Positions 52,721 to 61,692 of a stretch of 64,000 bases of DNA are shown here, piece after piece (the first letter of the stretch is position 1; each line of letters starts with the position of its first letter). The notes below the pieces were generated by a model that was given only the letters and a program-made list of their open reading frames with translations, was not told the DNA's origin and made no database searches. The translations under genes and the position numbers were made by a program. The DNA comes from Leucobacter zeae (GTDB lineage Bacteria; Actinomycetota; Actinomycetes; Actinomycetales; Microbacteriaceae): assembly GCF_016758175.1 (NCBI RefSeq), contig NZ_QYAB01000001.1:887066-951065 (forward strand), read 5' to 3'.

Positions 52721-54510
52721 CACTCCACAATGCTGCACCGGCAGCCGCACCAGCCGAGATCACCGACCTCCGGGTGACGTTCGCCACCGACGGTGCCCCG
52801 GTCGAGGCCGTGAAGGGCATCTCGCTCACCGCGCACGCGGGCGAGGTGCTCGCGATCGTGGGCGAGTCGGGATCGGGCAAGACCGTCACCGCGAACGCCC
52901 TGCTCGGCCTGCTGCCCGAGACCGCGCTGATGTCCGGCGCGGTGGTCGTGCGGTCGCGATCCGGCGACGAGACCGACGTCGTGCACGCCGATCCGAGCGC
53001 CCTGCGCGGCATGCGGGGATCGGACGCCGCGATGGTGTTCCAGGAGCCGTCGACCGCCCTCAACCCGGTCTACACCGTGGGCTGGCAGATCATCGAGGGC
53101 CTGCGGGCCCACGGCAGGATCGGCAAGAAGGAGGCGCGCGAGCGCGCCGTCGATATGCTCCGACGCGTCGGGATCCCCGATCCCGAGCATCGCATCGACG
53201 ACTACCCGCACCAGTTCTCCGGGGGGCAGAAGCAGCGCATCGTCATCGCGATGGCGCTCGTACTCAACGCCGGGCTGATCATCGCCGACGAGCCCACCAC
53301 GGCGCTCGACGTGACCGTGCAGGCCGAGATCCTCGACCTGCTGCGCGTCTGCCGCGACGAGTTCGGCGCGACGATCGTGCTCATCACCCACAACATGGGC
53401 GTGGTCGCCGATCTCGCCGATCGCGTGATCGTGATGTACCGGGGCGACATCGTCGAGCAGGCGCCGGTGCGCGAGCTCTTCGCGTCGCCCCGCGAGCAGT
53501 ACACGCGCGACCTCCTGGCCGCCGTGCCCCACGTCGGGCACGGCAAGTCGGGTCTCGTCGCCCCGGCGCTGCCCGCGGCGCCGGGGGAGGAACCCGCCGC
53601 CGAGCCCGTCGTCGCCGTCTCGTCATCCGGTGGAGCGGTCGTCGACGACCGCGCCGACCCGGCGGTCTCGATGCGGGACACGACGGGCCATCTCATCGTC
53701 GCCGAGCAGGCGCAGATCGGGTACCCCGGGCGCTTCGGGCGCGGGGCCGTCGTCGCCGTGCACGGCGTCGACTTCTCGGTCGCCCCCGGCGAGGTCGTGG
53801 GCCTGGTCGGCGAGTCGGGGTCGGGCAAGACCACGATCGGGCGAGCCGTCGTGGGCCTCACGAAGGTCGTCGAGGGGTCGCTACGCGTGCTCGGGCACGA
53901 GATGCGCGACGTGAAGCAGCGCTCGCTCGGGCCGCTGCGGCCCGAGATCGGGTTCGTGTTCCAGGATCCGGCGACGAGCTTCAACCCGCTGCTCACGATC
54001 GCGGAGTGCCTCGCCGAGCCGCTCATCGTGCACGGGCGGGCGGCATCCGCCTCCGCCGCCCGCACGCGCGTCGACGAGCTGCTCGACGCGGTCCAGCTGC
54101 CCGCATCGTTCGGCGACCGCTACCCGCACGAGCTGTCGGGCGGGCAGCGGCAGCGGGCCTCGCTCGCCCGTGCGCTCGCGCTCGACCCGAAGCTGCTGAT
54201 CGCCGATGAGCCGACGAGCGCGCTCGACGTCTCGGTCCAGGCGACCGTGCTCGAGCTGTTCGTCGAGCTGCAGCGCGAGCTCGGCTTCGCGTCGCTCTTC
54301 ATCAGTCACGACCTCGCGGTCATCGACGCGGTCTCCGACCGCATCATCGTGCTGCAGCAGGGGCGCATCAAGGAGCAGGGCACGACGGCCCAGGTGCTCG
54401 GCAACCCGACCAACCAGTACACCCAGGAGCTGCTCGCCGCGCTGCCGGTGCCCGACCCCGTCGAGCAGGCGGCGCGCCGGGAGCGGGCCAGGGAGCTGCG
54501 CGGCGCCTGA
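52717..54510 (+). CDS. Fused double-ATPase of peptide ABC transporter (operon 2)
   Basis: 597 residues, again with both ATPase domains in one chain. NBD1: Walker A GESGSGKTVTANALLG (about 48-63), signature FSGGQKQRIVIA, Walker B IADEPTTALD. NBD2: Walker A GESGSGKTTIGRAVVG (about 367), signature LSGGQRQRASLARAL, Walker B LIADEPTSALD. The inter-domain linker (about 270-335) is long and A/P/E-rich. The C-terminal DppF tail (PTNQYTQELLAALPVPDPVE) is present. It completes operon 2. Confidence 0.95.
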   Translation: MTLHNAAPAAAPAEITDLRVTFATDGAPVEAVKGISLTAHAGEVLAIVGESGSGKTVTANALLGLLPETALMSGAVVVRSRSGDETDVVHADPSALRGMRGSDAAMVFQEPSTALNPVYTVGWQIIEGLRAHGRIGKKEARERAVDMLRRVGIPDPEHRIDDYPHQFSGGQKQRIVIAMALVLNAGLIIADEPTTALDVTVQAEILDLLRVCRDEFGATIVLITHNMGVVADLADRVIVMYRGDIVEQAPVRELFASPREQYTRDLLAAVPHVGHGKSGLVAPALPAAPGEEPAAEPVVAVSSSGGAVVDDRADPAVSMRDTTGHLIVAEQAQIGYPGRFGRGAVVAVHGVDFSVAPGEVVGLVGESGSGKTTIGRAVVGLTKVVEGSLRVLGHEMRDVKQRSLGPLRPEIGFVFQDPATSFNPLLTIAECLAEPLIVHGRAASASAARTRVDELLDAVQLPASFGDRYPHELSGGQRQRASLARALALDPKLLIADEPTSALDVSVQATVLELFVELQRELGFASLFISHDLAVIDAVSDRIIVLQQGRIKEQGTTAQVLGNPTNQYTQELLAALPVPDPVEQAARRERARELRGA

Positions 54511-54540
54511 GGCCGGGCGGGGGCGGTCGGGCGGCCTCGC

Positions 54541-54600
54541 GGTCTGCCCGGTCTGCCGGTCTGCCGGGTCTGCCGGTCTGCCCGGTCTGCCGGTCGGGCT
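54541..54600 (+). repeat. GTCTGCCGG tandem repeats
   Basis: Short direct repeats GGTCTGCCCGGTCTGCCGGT and variants at ~8-14-bp spacing, non-coding, in the gap after operon 2. Origin unknown. Between here and 54656 lie a few GGGCTCCGTCGAGCTCCGTC-like blocks. Confidence 0.6.
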
Positions 54601-54656
54601 TCGACTGGCTCGGGCTCCGTCGAGCTCCGTCGGGCCGGCTGTGCTCCGTCGCTCGG

Positions 54657-54720
54657 TCAGGGATCCGGCTTCGGTGAGACGATGTTGCGGCATTCGTTCT
54701 CACCGAAGCCGGATCCTTGA
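54657..54720 (+). terminator. Long inverted repeat after operon 2
   Basis: Arms of 23 bp (54657-54679, containing GGATCCGGCTTCGGTGAGA; and 54698-54720) with one mismatch and an 18-nt loop. It lies between peptide operon 2 and the converging MFS gene. Position suggests a shared terminator, but the loop is unusually long and no T-tract follows. Confidence 0.6.
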
Positions 54721-54805
54721 CGTTTCGGCGGTGCACCGGCGAGGCCGACTGCGCGCTGGCGCCGACTGCGCGCCGACGCCGGTGCAGGCTGCGCGCCGAC
54801 GCCGG

Positions 54806-55996
54806 CTACACCCCGCGGCGCGCGAACCGCAGGGAGCCCGCGCAGGCGAGCACCGCCGCCGCGAGCACGAAGATCGCCATGGGCAGCGCGGTGTGCTCGC
54901 CCCAGGCCCCCACGATGGGCGAGGCGGCGCCGCCGACCGCGAACTGCGCTGCGCCGAGCAGCGCCGATGCCGATCCGCGGGACGCCGGAGCGAGCGCGAG
55001 CGCGAGCGCGCTGGCGTTCGACATCGAGAATCCGGTGCCCGCGGTGAGCGTGAAGGCGCAGACCACGAACGACCACGGCGCGAGCGCCCCGGAGACCACG
55101 AGAACGACGAGGGCGATGCCCGCCGTGAGCGAGAGCGCGCCTCCGAGCAGGAGCATGCGCGCTGCGGGCACCTTCCCGGCGACCCGCGCGTTGAGGGAGT
55201 TGGCGAGGATCAGCGCGGCGGCTCCCGCGGCGAACGCCGACGCGTAGGCGAACGGACTCATGCCGAGCACGGTCTGCCCGACGAAGGGCGACGCGGAGAT
55301 GTACGACATCATCCCGCCGAAGGCCAGGCCGAAGACCGCCATGAGCAGCACGAAGCGACCATCGCCGAGCAGCGTTCCCATGCTGCGGATCGCCGACCGC
55401 GGCCCGGCGGAACTGCGGGCGGCGGGCGGCAGCGACTCGGGGACGCACAGGATCGCGAGCACCAGCATCGCCACCGCGAGCAGCGCCACGACCGCGAGTA
55501 CCACCCGCCAGTCCGCGACGAGGAGGACCGCGCCGCCGATCGGGGGCGCGAGCAGCGGCCCGAGGCCGACGAACATCGCGATGAGGCTGATGGCCCGGAT
55601 CGCGGCGGCACCCTCCGACAGGTCCACGGCGACCGCGCGCGACACCACGACGCCGGCCGATCCCGCGAAGCCCTGCACGAGCCTGAGGGCGATGAAGACG
55701 CCGATGCTCGGCGAGAAGACCATCGCGATCCCGGCGGCGGCGAACACCGCGAGCGCTGCGATGAGCACGGGGCGTCTGCCGAGCTGATCGGAGAGCGGGC
55801 CGAGCACGAGCTGGCCGGCACCCATGCCGACGAGGAACGCCGTGAGCGTCAGCTGCACGGCCGAGGGCTGCGTGCCGAGGTCGTCTGAGATCGACGTGAA
55901 CGACGCCAGATACATGTCGGTCGCGAACGGTCCGACCGCCGCGAGGAACGAGAGCACGCCCAGCAGGCCGGGGGAGAGACGGGCTGGTCGCGGCAT
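54806..55996 (-). CDS. Bcr/CflA-family MFS exporter
   Basis: 396 residues, 12 helices. The Bcr/CflA opening VGPFATDMYLASFTSISDDL (after LSFLAA) and motif A GPLSDQLGRRPVLIAALAVF are clear, with motif C-like GLGPLLAPPIGG in helix 5. Members export drugs such as bicyclomycin or endogenous compounds such as cysteine/sulfonamide relatives; the substrate is not evident. TATGAT (minus strand, 56009-56004) ends 7 nt before the ATG. Divergent from typA. Confidence 0.9.
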   Translation of the reverse strand: MPRPARLSPGLLGVLSFLAAVGPFATDMYLASFTSISDDLGTQPSAVQLTLTAFLVGMGAGQLVLGPLSDQLGRRPVLIAALAVFAAAGIAMVFSPSIGVFIALRLVQGFAGSAGVVVSRAVAVDLSEGAAAIRAISLIAMFVGLGPLLAPPIGGAVLLVADWRVVLAVVALLAVAMLVLAILCVPESLPPAARSSAGPRSAIRSMGTLLGDGRFVLLMAVFGLAFGGMMSYISASPFVGQTVLGMSPFAYASAFAAGAAALILANSLNARVAGKVPAARMLLLGGALSLTAGIALVVLVVSGALAPWSFVVCAFTLTAGTGFSMSNASALALALAPASRGSASALLGAAQFAVGGAASPIVGAWGEHTALPMAIFVLAAAVLACAGSLRFARRGV

Positions 55997-56045
55997 CCTT
56001 CAAATCATATACGATCTCCTGGGAAGCGAATCGCCCGCGATCCGT

Positions 56046-56051
56046 TAGAAT
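56046..56051 (+). promoter_or_regulatory. Candidate -10 hexamer of typA (TAGAAT)
   Basis: TAGAAT on the plus strand about 100 nt before the typA ATG, in the 156-bp gap shared with the divergent MFS gene. Implies a leader of about 95 nt. No convincing -35. Confidence 0.4.
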
Positions 56052-56152
56052 TGTACGTCGGCTTCTTCTCGTGGCATGCGGGATCCGTTCCCCATCGTGC
56101 CCGGCATCCCGCCGTGCCGACGCTCCGCTCGTCTCGTTAGGACTCCACCTCT

Positions 56153-58057
<1,905 letters not shown>

Positions 58058-58069
58058 GCGCTGCGCTCG

Positions 58070-58110
58070 AAGCCCGCCCCGTCCCGGTCGTCCCGGGGCG
58101 GGGCGGGCTT
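58070..58110 (+). terminator. Hairpin terminator after typA
   Basis: Arms AAGCCCGCCCCG (58070-58081) and CGGGGCGGGCTT (58099-58110), with internal GC pairing, 12 nt past the stop codon. The run after it (CGTCGT) is not T-rich. Confidence 0.75.
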
Positions 58111-58217
58111 CGTCGTACGTGCCGGATCCGACCGCGGATCGGGGCGCGGGCGTTCCGGATCGGAGCAGGGGGAGCGATCCGGATCGGGATCCCGGGACAC
58201 GGGCGTAGGATCGGCCC

Positions 58218-58862
58218 ATGGCACTCATGCATCGCACCACCATGTCGCCCTCCAAGCTCGAGCTCCTCGCCGGCTGGCTGCCGTCGCAGCCGTGGTTCGG
58301 CGGGGACGCCTCCGCGCTCGCGTCGCTGGGGGCCTACCGCTTCGACGATCCCGAGGGCGAGGTCGGACTGGAGGGCCACCTGCTCGAGGCGGGCGACGGG
58401 AAGGTCTACCACGTTCCGCTCAGCTACCGCGGGGCACCCCTCGACGAGGGCGAGGAGTTCCTCGTCGGCACCTCCGAGCACGGCGTGCTCGGCACGCGCT
58501 GGATCAGCGACGGTGCGGGCGACCCCGTCTTCCGCGCCGTGCTGGCGTCGGCGATCGCGCTCGGCGGGCACGAGGCCGAGGAGCAGGTGCAGGATGCCGA
58601 GGGCGCCGTCGTGCCGCGCGAGATCGTGACCCGCGTGACCGGGTCGGGGGAGCCCGGTGCGCCCGTCCCCGAGCTCTGGGCCGCTTCCGTCGCCTCCGAT
58701 GCGTCGCGCACCGACGTCACGACCGGGTTCGCGACGCTCGGGATCCTGCGCGCGCTCGACGTCTCCGCCGAGACCGCTGCCGCGCCCGTCGGCGCGCAGG
58801 TGCTCCGTGCGACCTGGCGCGGGCAGGATCGGCCCGTCGTGATCGCGACCCTGACGGTGTAA
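58218..58862 (+). CDS. Maltokinase N-terminal cap-like protein
   Basis: 214 residues. The opening SPSKLELLAGWLPSQPWFGG, LGAYRFDDPEGEVGLEGHLL, VPLSYRGAPLDEGEEFLVGT, EHGVLGTRWISDGAGDPVF is the cap domain that precedes the kinase in trehalose-pathway maltokinases. Here it stands alone without a kinase lobe. Similar stand-alone proteins are sometimes loosely labelled glucan-branching proteins. Function is therefore unclear. TAGGAT (58206-58211) ends 6 nt before the ATG. Confidence 0.8.
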   Translation: MALMHRTTMSPSKLELLAGWLPSQPWFGGDASALASLGAYRFDDPEGEVGLEGHLLEAGDGKVYHVPLSYRGAPLDEGEEFLVGTSEHGVLGTRWISDGAGDPVFRAVLASAIALGGHEAEEQVQDAEGAVVPREIVTRVTGSGEPGAPVPELWAASVASDASRTDVTTGFATLGILRALDVSAETAAAPVGAQVLRATWRGQDRPVVIATLTV

Positions 58863-58898
58863 CGGGGAGCGCTGCGCGAGCGCGGTGCGTGTGCTGCC

Positions 58899-58933
58899 GT
58901 CATTCTGCGCGAGCGCAGCGAGTCGCAGAATCC
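58899..58933. repeat. Dispersed hairpin repeat, copy 5 (reverse, compensated)
   Basis: GTCATTCTGCGCGAGCGCAG at 58899 onward and GTCGCAGAATCC ending at 58933. Arms ATTCTGCG/CGCAGAAT remain fully paired although both differ from ATCCTGCG/CGCAGGAT, a compensatory change. Lies between two converging genes. Confidence 0.85.
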
Positions 58934-58987
58934 GTGCATGCGTCCCCGGCAGTCGGGCGACTCTCCCGCTGTCCGACGCGGGACACC

Positions 58988-60640
58988 CTACCCGCGCTCG
59001 ACGCCGCCCACGACGACCAGCGAGGGCGCAGCGCCGCGCAGCACCTCGGGTCCGTCGCGGAACGGATCGACGTCGAGTACCACGAAGTCGGCCGCGAGGC
59101 CCGCACGCAGCTCGCCCCGTTCCCCGCCCCAGCCGCAGGCCGCCGCGGCGTCCCGGGTCGCGGCGACGATCGCGCGTTCGAGGGGGAGCCGCAGCTCCGG
59201 GTGGTTCGCGGGAAGCTCGGGATGCGCGGGAGAGCGCCTGGTCGTCGCGAGATAGAGGTTCTGCAGCGGCGCGTACGGCGCGGTCGGCGCGTCGGTGCCG
59301 AGCGCGATCGTGGCGCCCGCGGCAGCGAACTCGGCCCAGGGGTAGCCGCGATCCACCCGGTCGTCGCCGAGCTGCGCGCGCCAGGCGCCCTGCACCTCGG
59401 GGTCGGCGTGCACCGGCTGCACCGAGGCGATCACGTCGAGGGACGCGAGCCGCTCCGCGGTGCCGTGCGAGACGACCTCGAGATGCTCGATCCGGTGGCG
59501 GATCCCGCTGTCGCCGTTCGTGCGCCGCGCCTCGGCGACGGCATCGAGCGCGAGGGAGACCCCGGCGTCGCCGATCGCGTGCATCGCGACCTGCAGGCCC
59601 GCGCGGTCGGCTGCCGCAACGGCGGAGCAGAGCAGGTCCCGCCGCCAGAGGGCCGCGGGGTGCGCGCCGCCGGCGAACGGCGAGACCATCGCCGCGGTGC
59701 CGCTGTCGATGACCCCGTCGATCCAGAGCTTGATGCCGCGGACCACGAGCGCGGGTTCCGGCCCGGGCCGAGAGTCGGCGCGCTCGCGGAGCCGGTCCCG
59801 GGTCGCGATGGCGCGCTCGATCTGCTCGGCGATCGCGGCGGGGTCATCGGAGGTCTCCACGCGGAGGTACCCGGCCACCGGGAGCACGAGGTCGTCGGCC
59901 GCGCGCGCCCGTTCGAGCGCGGAGAGTTCCGCGGCGCGCAGGCCGAGGTCCGCGACGGCGGTGACGCCGGCGGCCAGGTAGGCCGCGAGCGCGGTGCGCA
60001 CGGCGCGATCCCTCACCGCGTCCTCCTCGAGAGCCTCGATGCCGCCGCGCATGAGCACGAGCGCGGCGGTCTCGAGCAGCAGGCCGGTCGCGTCGCCGTT
60101 CGCGTCGCGCACGATCGTCCCGCCCTCGGGGTCGGGTGTGCCGCGGTCGATGCCGAGTTCGCGGAGCGCCGCCGTGTTCACCCAGCCGGAGTGCAGGTCG
60201 TTCGAGACGAGGTAGACGGGGCGGTCGGGCACCACGGCGTCGAGCATGTCGCGGTGCGGCTGCTCCCCGGCGAGCGGGGCCAGCAGCCAGGAGCGGCCGA
60301 GTACGCGCGCCGCATCGGGCCGGGCCGCAGCGGCTGCGGCGACGCGGCGCTGCATCTCGGCCAGATCCGGTGCGCTCAGCAGGTCCACCTGGTCGAGCGA
60401 GCGGCCCAGATTGACGAGGTGGCTGTGCGACTCGATCATGCCGGGCAGCACGACGCGTCCGTCGAGGTCGACCGTGCGGCAGACCTCCGCGGCGGCCGCG
60501 ACCCGGGCCTCGGCGTCAGCCGTGGATCCCGCGAAGACGATCCGACCGTGCGCGACGAGCAGCGACTCGGCCCAGGGGGAGGCGGGAACCGCGGTGAACA
60601 CCCTTCCGGCTCGGAAATGGGTGAGGGGGTGCTGCGGCAT
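58988..60640 (-). CDS. YtcJ-like amidohydrolase
   Basis: 550 residues, TIM-barrel metal-dependent hydrolase. Metal and active-site marks are H72/H74 (MIESHSHL), VAMHAIGDAG (barrel His), RHRIEHLEVV and LGTDAPTAPY (late Asp). The layout fits YtcJ/N-substituted formamide deformylase-like amidohydrolases; the substrate is unknown. A GGAG lies about 9 nt before the ATG. It converges on the maltokinase-cap gene across a hairpin repeat. Confidence 0.88.
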   Translation of the reverse strand: MPQHPLTHFRAGRVFTAVPASPWAESLLVAHGRIVFAGSTADAEARVAAAAEVCRTVDLDGRVVLPGMIESHSHLVNLGRSLDQVDLLSAPDLAEMQRRVAAAAAARPDAARVLGRSWLLAPLAGEQPHRDMLDAVVPDRPVYLVSNDLHSGWVNTAALRELGIDRGTPDPEGGTIVRDANGDATGLLLETAALVLMRGGIEALEEDAVRDRAVRTALAAYLAAGVTAVADLGLRAAELSALERARAADDLVLPVAGYLRVETSDDPAAIAEQIERAIATRDRLRERADSRPGPEPALVVRGIKLWIDGVIDSGTAAMVSPFAGGAHPAALWRRDLLCSAVAAADRAGLQVAMHAIGDAGVSLALDAVAEARRTNGDSGIRHRIEHLEVVSHGTAERLASLDVIASVQPVHADPEVQGAWRAQLGDDRVDRGYPWAEFAAAGATIALGTDAPTAPYAPLQNLYLATTRRSPAHPELPANHPELRLPLERAIVAATRDAAAACGWGGERGELRAGLAADFVVLDVDPFRDGPEVLRGAAPSLVVVGGVERG

Positions 60641-60750
60641 GTGGCGATCTCCGGGTCCGCGGTCGGCGCTGTGGACGTCCGTCCATCCTATGGTCGGGGT
60701 GCGGGACAGGCCGATGCGCGCCCCGTTTTCGTTTTTCGCGCCGGAACCGG

Positions 60751-60756
60751 TAAAGT
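60751..60756 (+). promoter_or_regulatory. Candidate -10 hexamer of tRNA-Pro (TAAAGT)
   Basis: TAAAGT, 24 nt before the tRNA 5' end, giving a short leader. A T-rich segment (GTTTTCGTTTTTC) lies at a possible -35 distance, but no clear consensus. Confidence 0.4.
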
Positions 60757-60780
60757 ATTCCTCGGCGCGAAAGCGTCAAT

Positions 60781-60854
60781 CGGGATGTGGCGCAGCTTGG
60801 TAGCGCACGTCGTTCGGGACGACGGGGTCGCAGGTTCAAATCCTGTCATCCCGA
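60781..60854 (+). tRNA. tRNA-Pro (anticodon CGG)
   Basis: 74 nt. The acceptor stem CGGGATG pairs with CATCCCG (60847-60853), with discriminator A. The D arm is GCGC...GCGC. The anticodon stem-loop is CGTCG-TTCGGGA-CGACG, reading anticodon CGG for Pro codon CCG, and the T loop is TTCAAAT. No CCA is encoded. It decodes one of the most used proline codons in such GC-rich genomes. Confidence 0.95.
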
Positions 60855-60860
60855 CTGCAA

Positions 60861-60903
60861 GGCCCGGAACTCCGTTGAGAAATCAACGGAGTTCCGGGCC
60901 TTT
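60861..60903 (+). terminator. Intrinsic terminator after tRNA-Pro
   Basis: Perfect 18-bp arms (GGCCCGGAACTCCGTTGA, 60861-60878; complement 60883-60900), GAAA tetraloop and TTT. Seven bases after the tRNA 3' end. Confidence 0.93.
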
Positions 60904-60953
60904 GTCGTTGCTCGAAGCCGGGGCGCGGACGGCGGGATGCGTCTCGGCGCCTC

Positions 60954-61056
60954 GCGCCGAGCCACTACCGGCCCGTCGGTGTCTTGCGCCGAGCCACTAC
61001 CGGCCCGTCGAAATGGCATCGGCACCGATGCCATTTCGACGGACGCGTAGTGACTC
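60954..61056. repeat. Nested palindrome, copy B, with tandem left arm
   Basis: Inner arms CCGTCGAAATGGCATCGG (61005-61022) and complement (61025-61042) are perfect, with centre CA. Outer arms are CACTAC (60995-61000) and GTAGTG (61047-61052), 4 nt out on each side. A 25-bp unit (GCGCCGAGCCACTACCGGCC then CGTCG) occurs at 60954 and 60986, giving CACTAC at 60963 and 60995, 32 bp apart. The same layout as copy A, in opposite orientation of the tandem side. Confidence 0.9.
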
Positions 61057-61060
61057 GACG

Positions 61061-61270
61061 CCGGTGCAGCTGCCGATCCGGGGCCGGGTGCAGGATCCGG
61101 GTGCCGGTCCGGTTGCGGGTGCAGCCGCCTGTCCGGCATCCGGACCCGGCCCCAGCGGGGCACGCCCGGCCCCGCGCCCGCGGGTGCACGGACCTCCACC
61201 GAAGTGATGAATCGGGAGATCCGCCTCCCGGTGGATCCGCGCAACCGATCGGGCGGGTTGGATTGCAGGT
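61061..61270. other. Gap after palindrome copy B with no gene seen
   Basis: 210 bp between the palindrome and the small glycine-zipper gene. Rich in GGTGCAG/CGGGTGC blocks; no supportable gene, terminator or promoter found. Confidence 0.5.
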
Positions 61271-61483
61271 ATGAGCGAAGAATCGGAGGGCGCCGATCGG
61301 AAGCGACGGCCCAATGGTGCGGGTCTCGGCGCAGGCATGGCGCTGGGGATGGGCATCGGGGCCGCGATCGGTGCGGCGACGGACCAGCTCGCGGTCGGGC
61401 TCTGCGCCGGAATGGCGGTCGGCATCGCACTCGGTTTCGCCTGGGACCGGGCGTCGGGGCGCTCCGGCCGCTCGGAGGAGTAG
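61271..61483 (+). CDS. Small glycine-zipper protein
   Basis: 70 residues. A charged start (MSEESEGADRKRR) leads into a Gly/Ala-rich segment (about 16-57) where glycines recur every 3-4 residues (GAGLGAGMALGMGIGAAIGA), a glycine zipper typical of small membrane-associated helical hairpins. No known family or partner. It lacks a clear ribosome-binding site, so the gene is probable rather than certain. Confidence 0.6.
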   Translation: MSEESEGADRKRRPNGAGLGAGMALGMGIGAAIGAATDQLAVGLCAGMAVGIALGFAWDRASGRSGRSEE

Positions 61484-61553
61484 GCGCGCCGAATCGGCAT
61501 GTCCCGTCCGCTCCTCGCAGTCCCGGGGCACGTCTTGAGCGCGCTCGGCGCAC

Positions 61554-61573
61554 TGACCCCGGTTCAGGGGTCA
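61554..61573. other. Short inverted repeat in the gap before the surface-protein gene
   Basis: TGACCCC (61554-61560) and GGGGTCA (61567-61573) around GGTTCA. It may end the small gene or mark an operator for the following gene. The rest of the gap (61484-61692) holds nothing else recognisable. Confidence 0.4.
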
Positions 61574-61692
61574 AATGCGACGTGCACCTAGAGAGTCGCC
61601 TGTGCGCTCCCCGAGAATCTCCATGGATATCCGTGGTTTTCTGCGCCTGCAACGTGCCGGCGGCCGCGGAACCGGATGGAGTGTGTTGCTCG

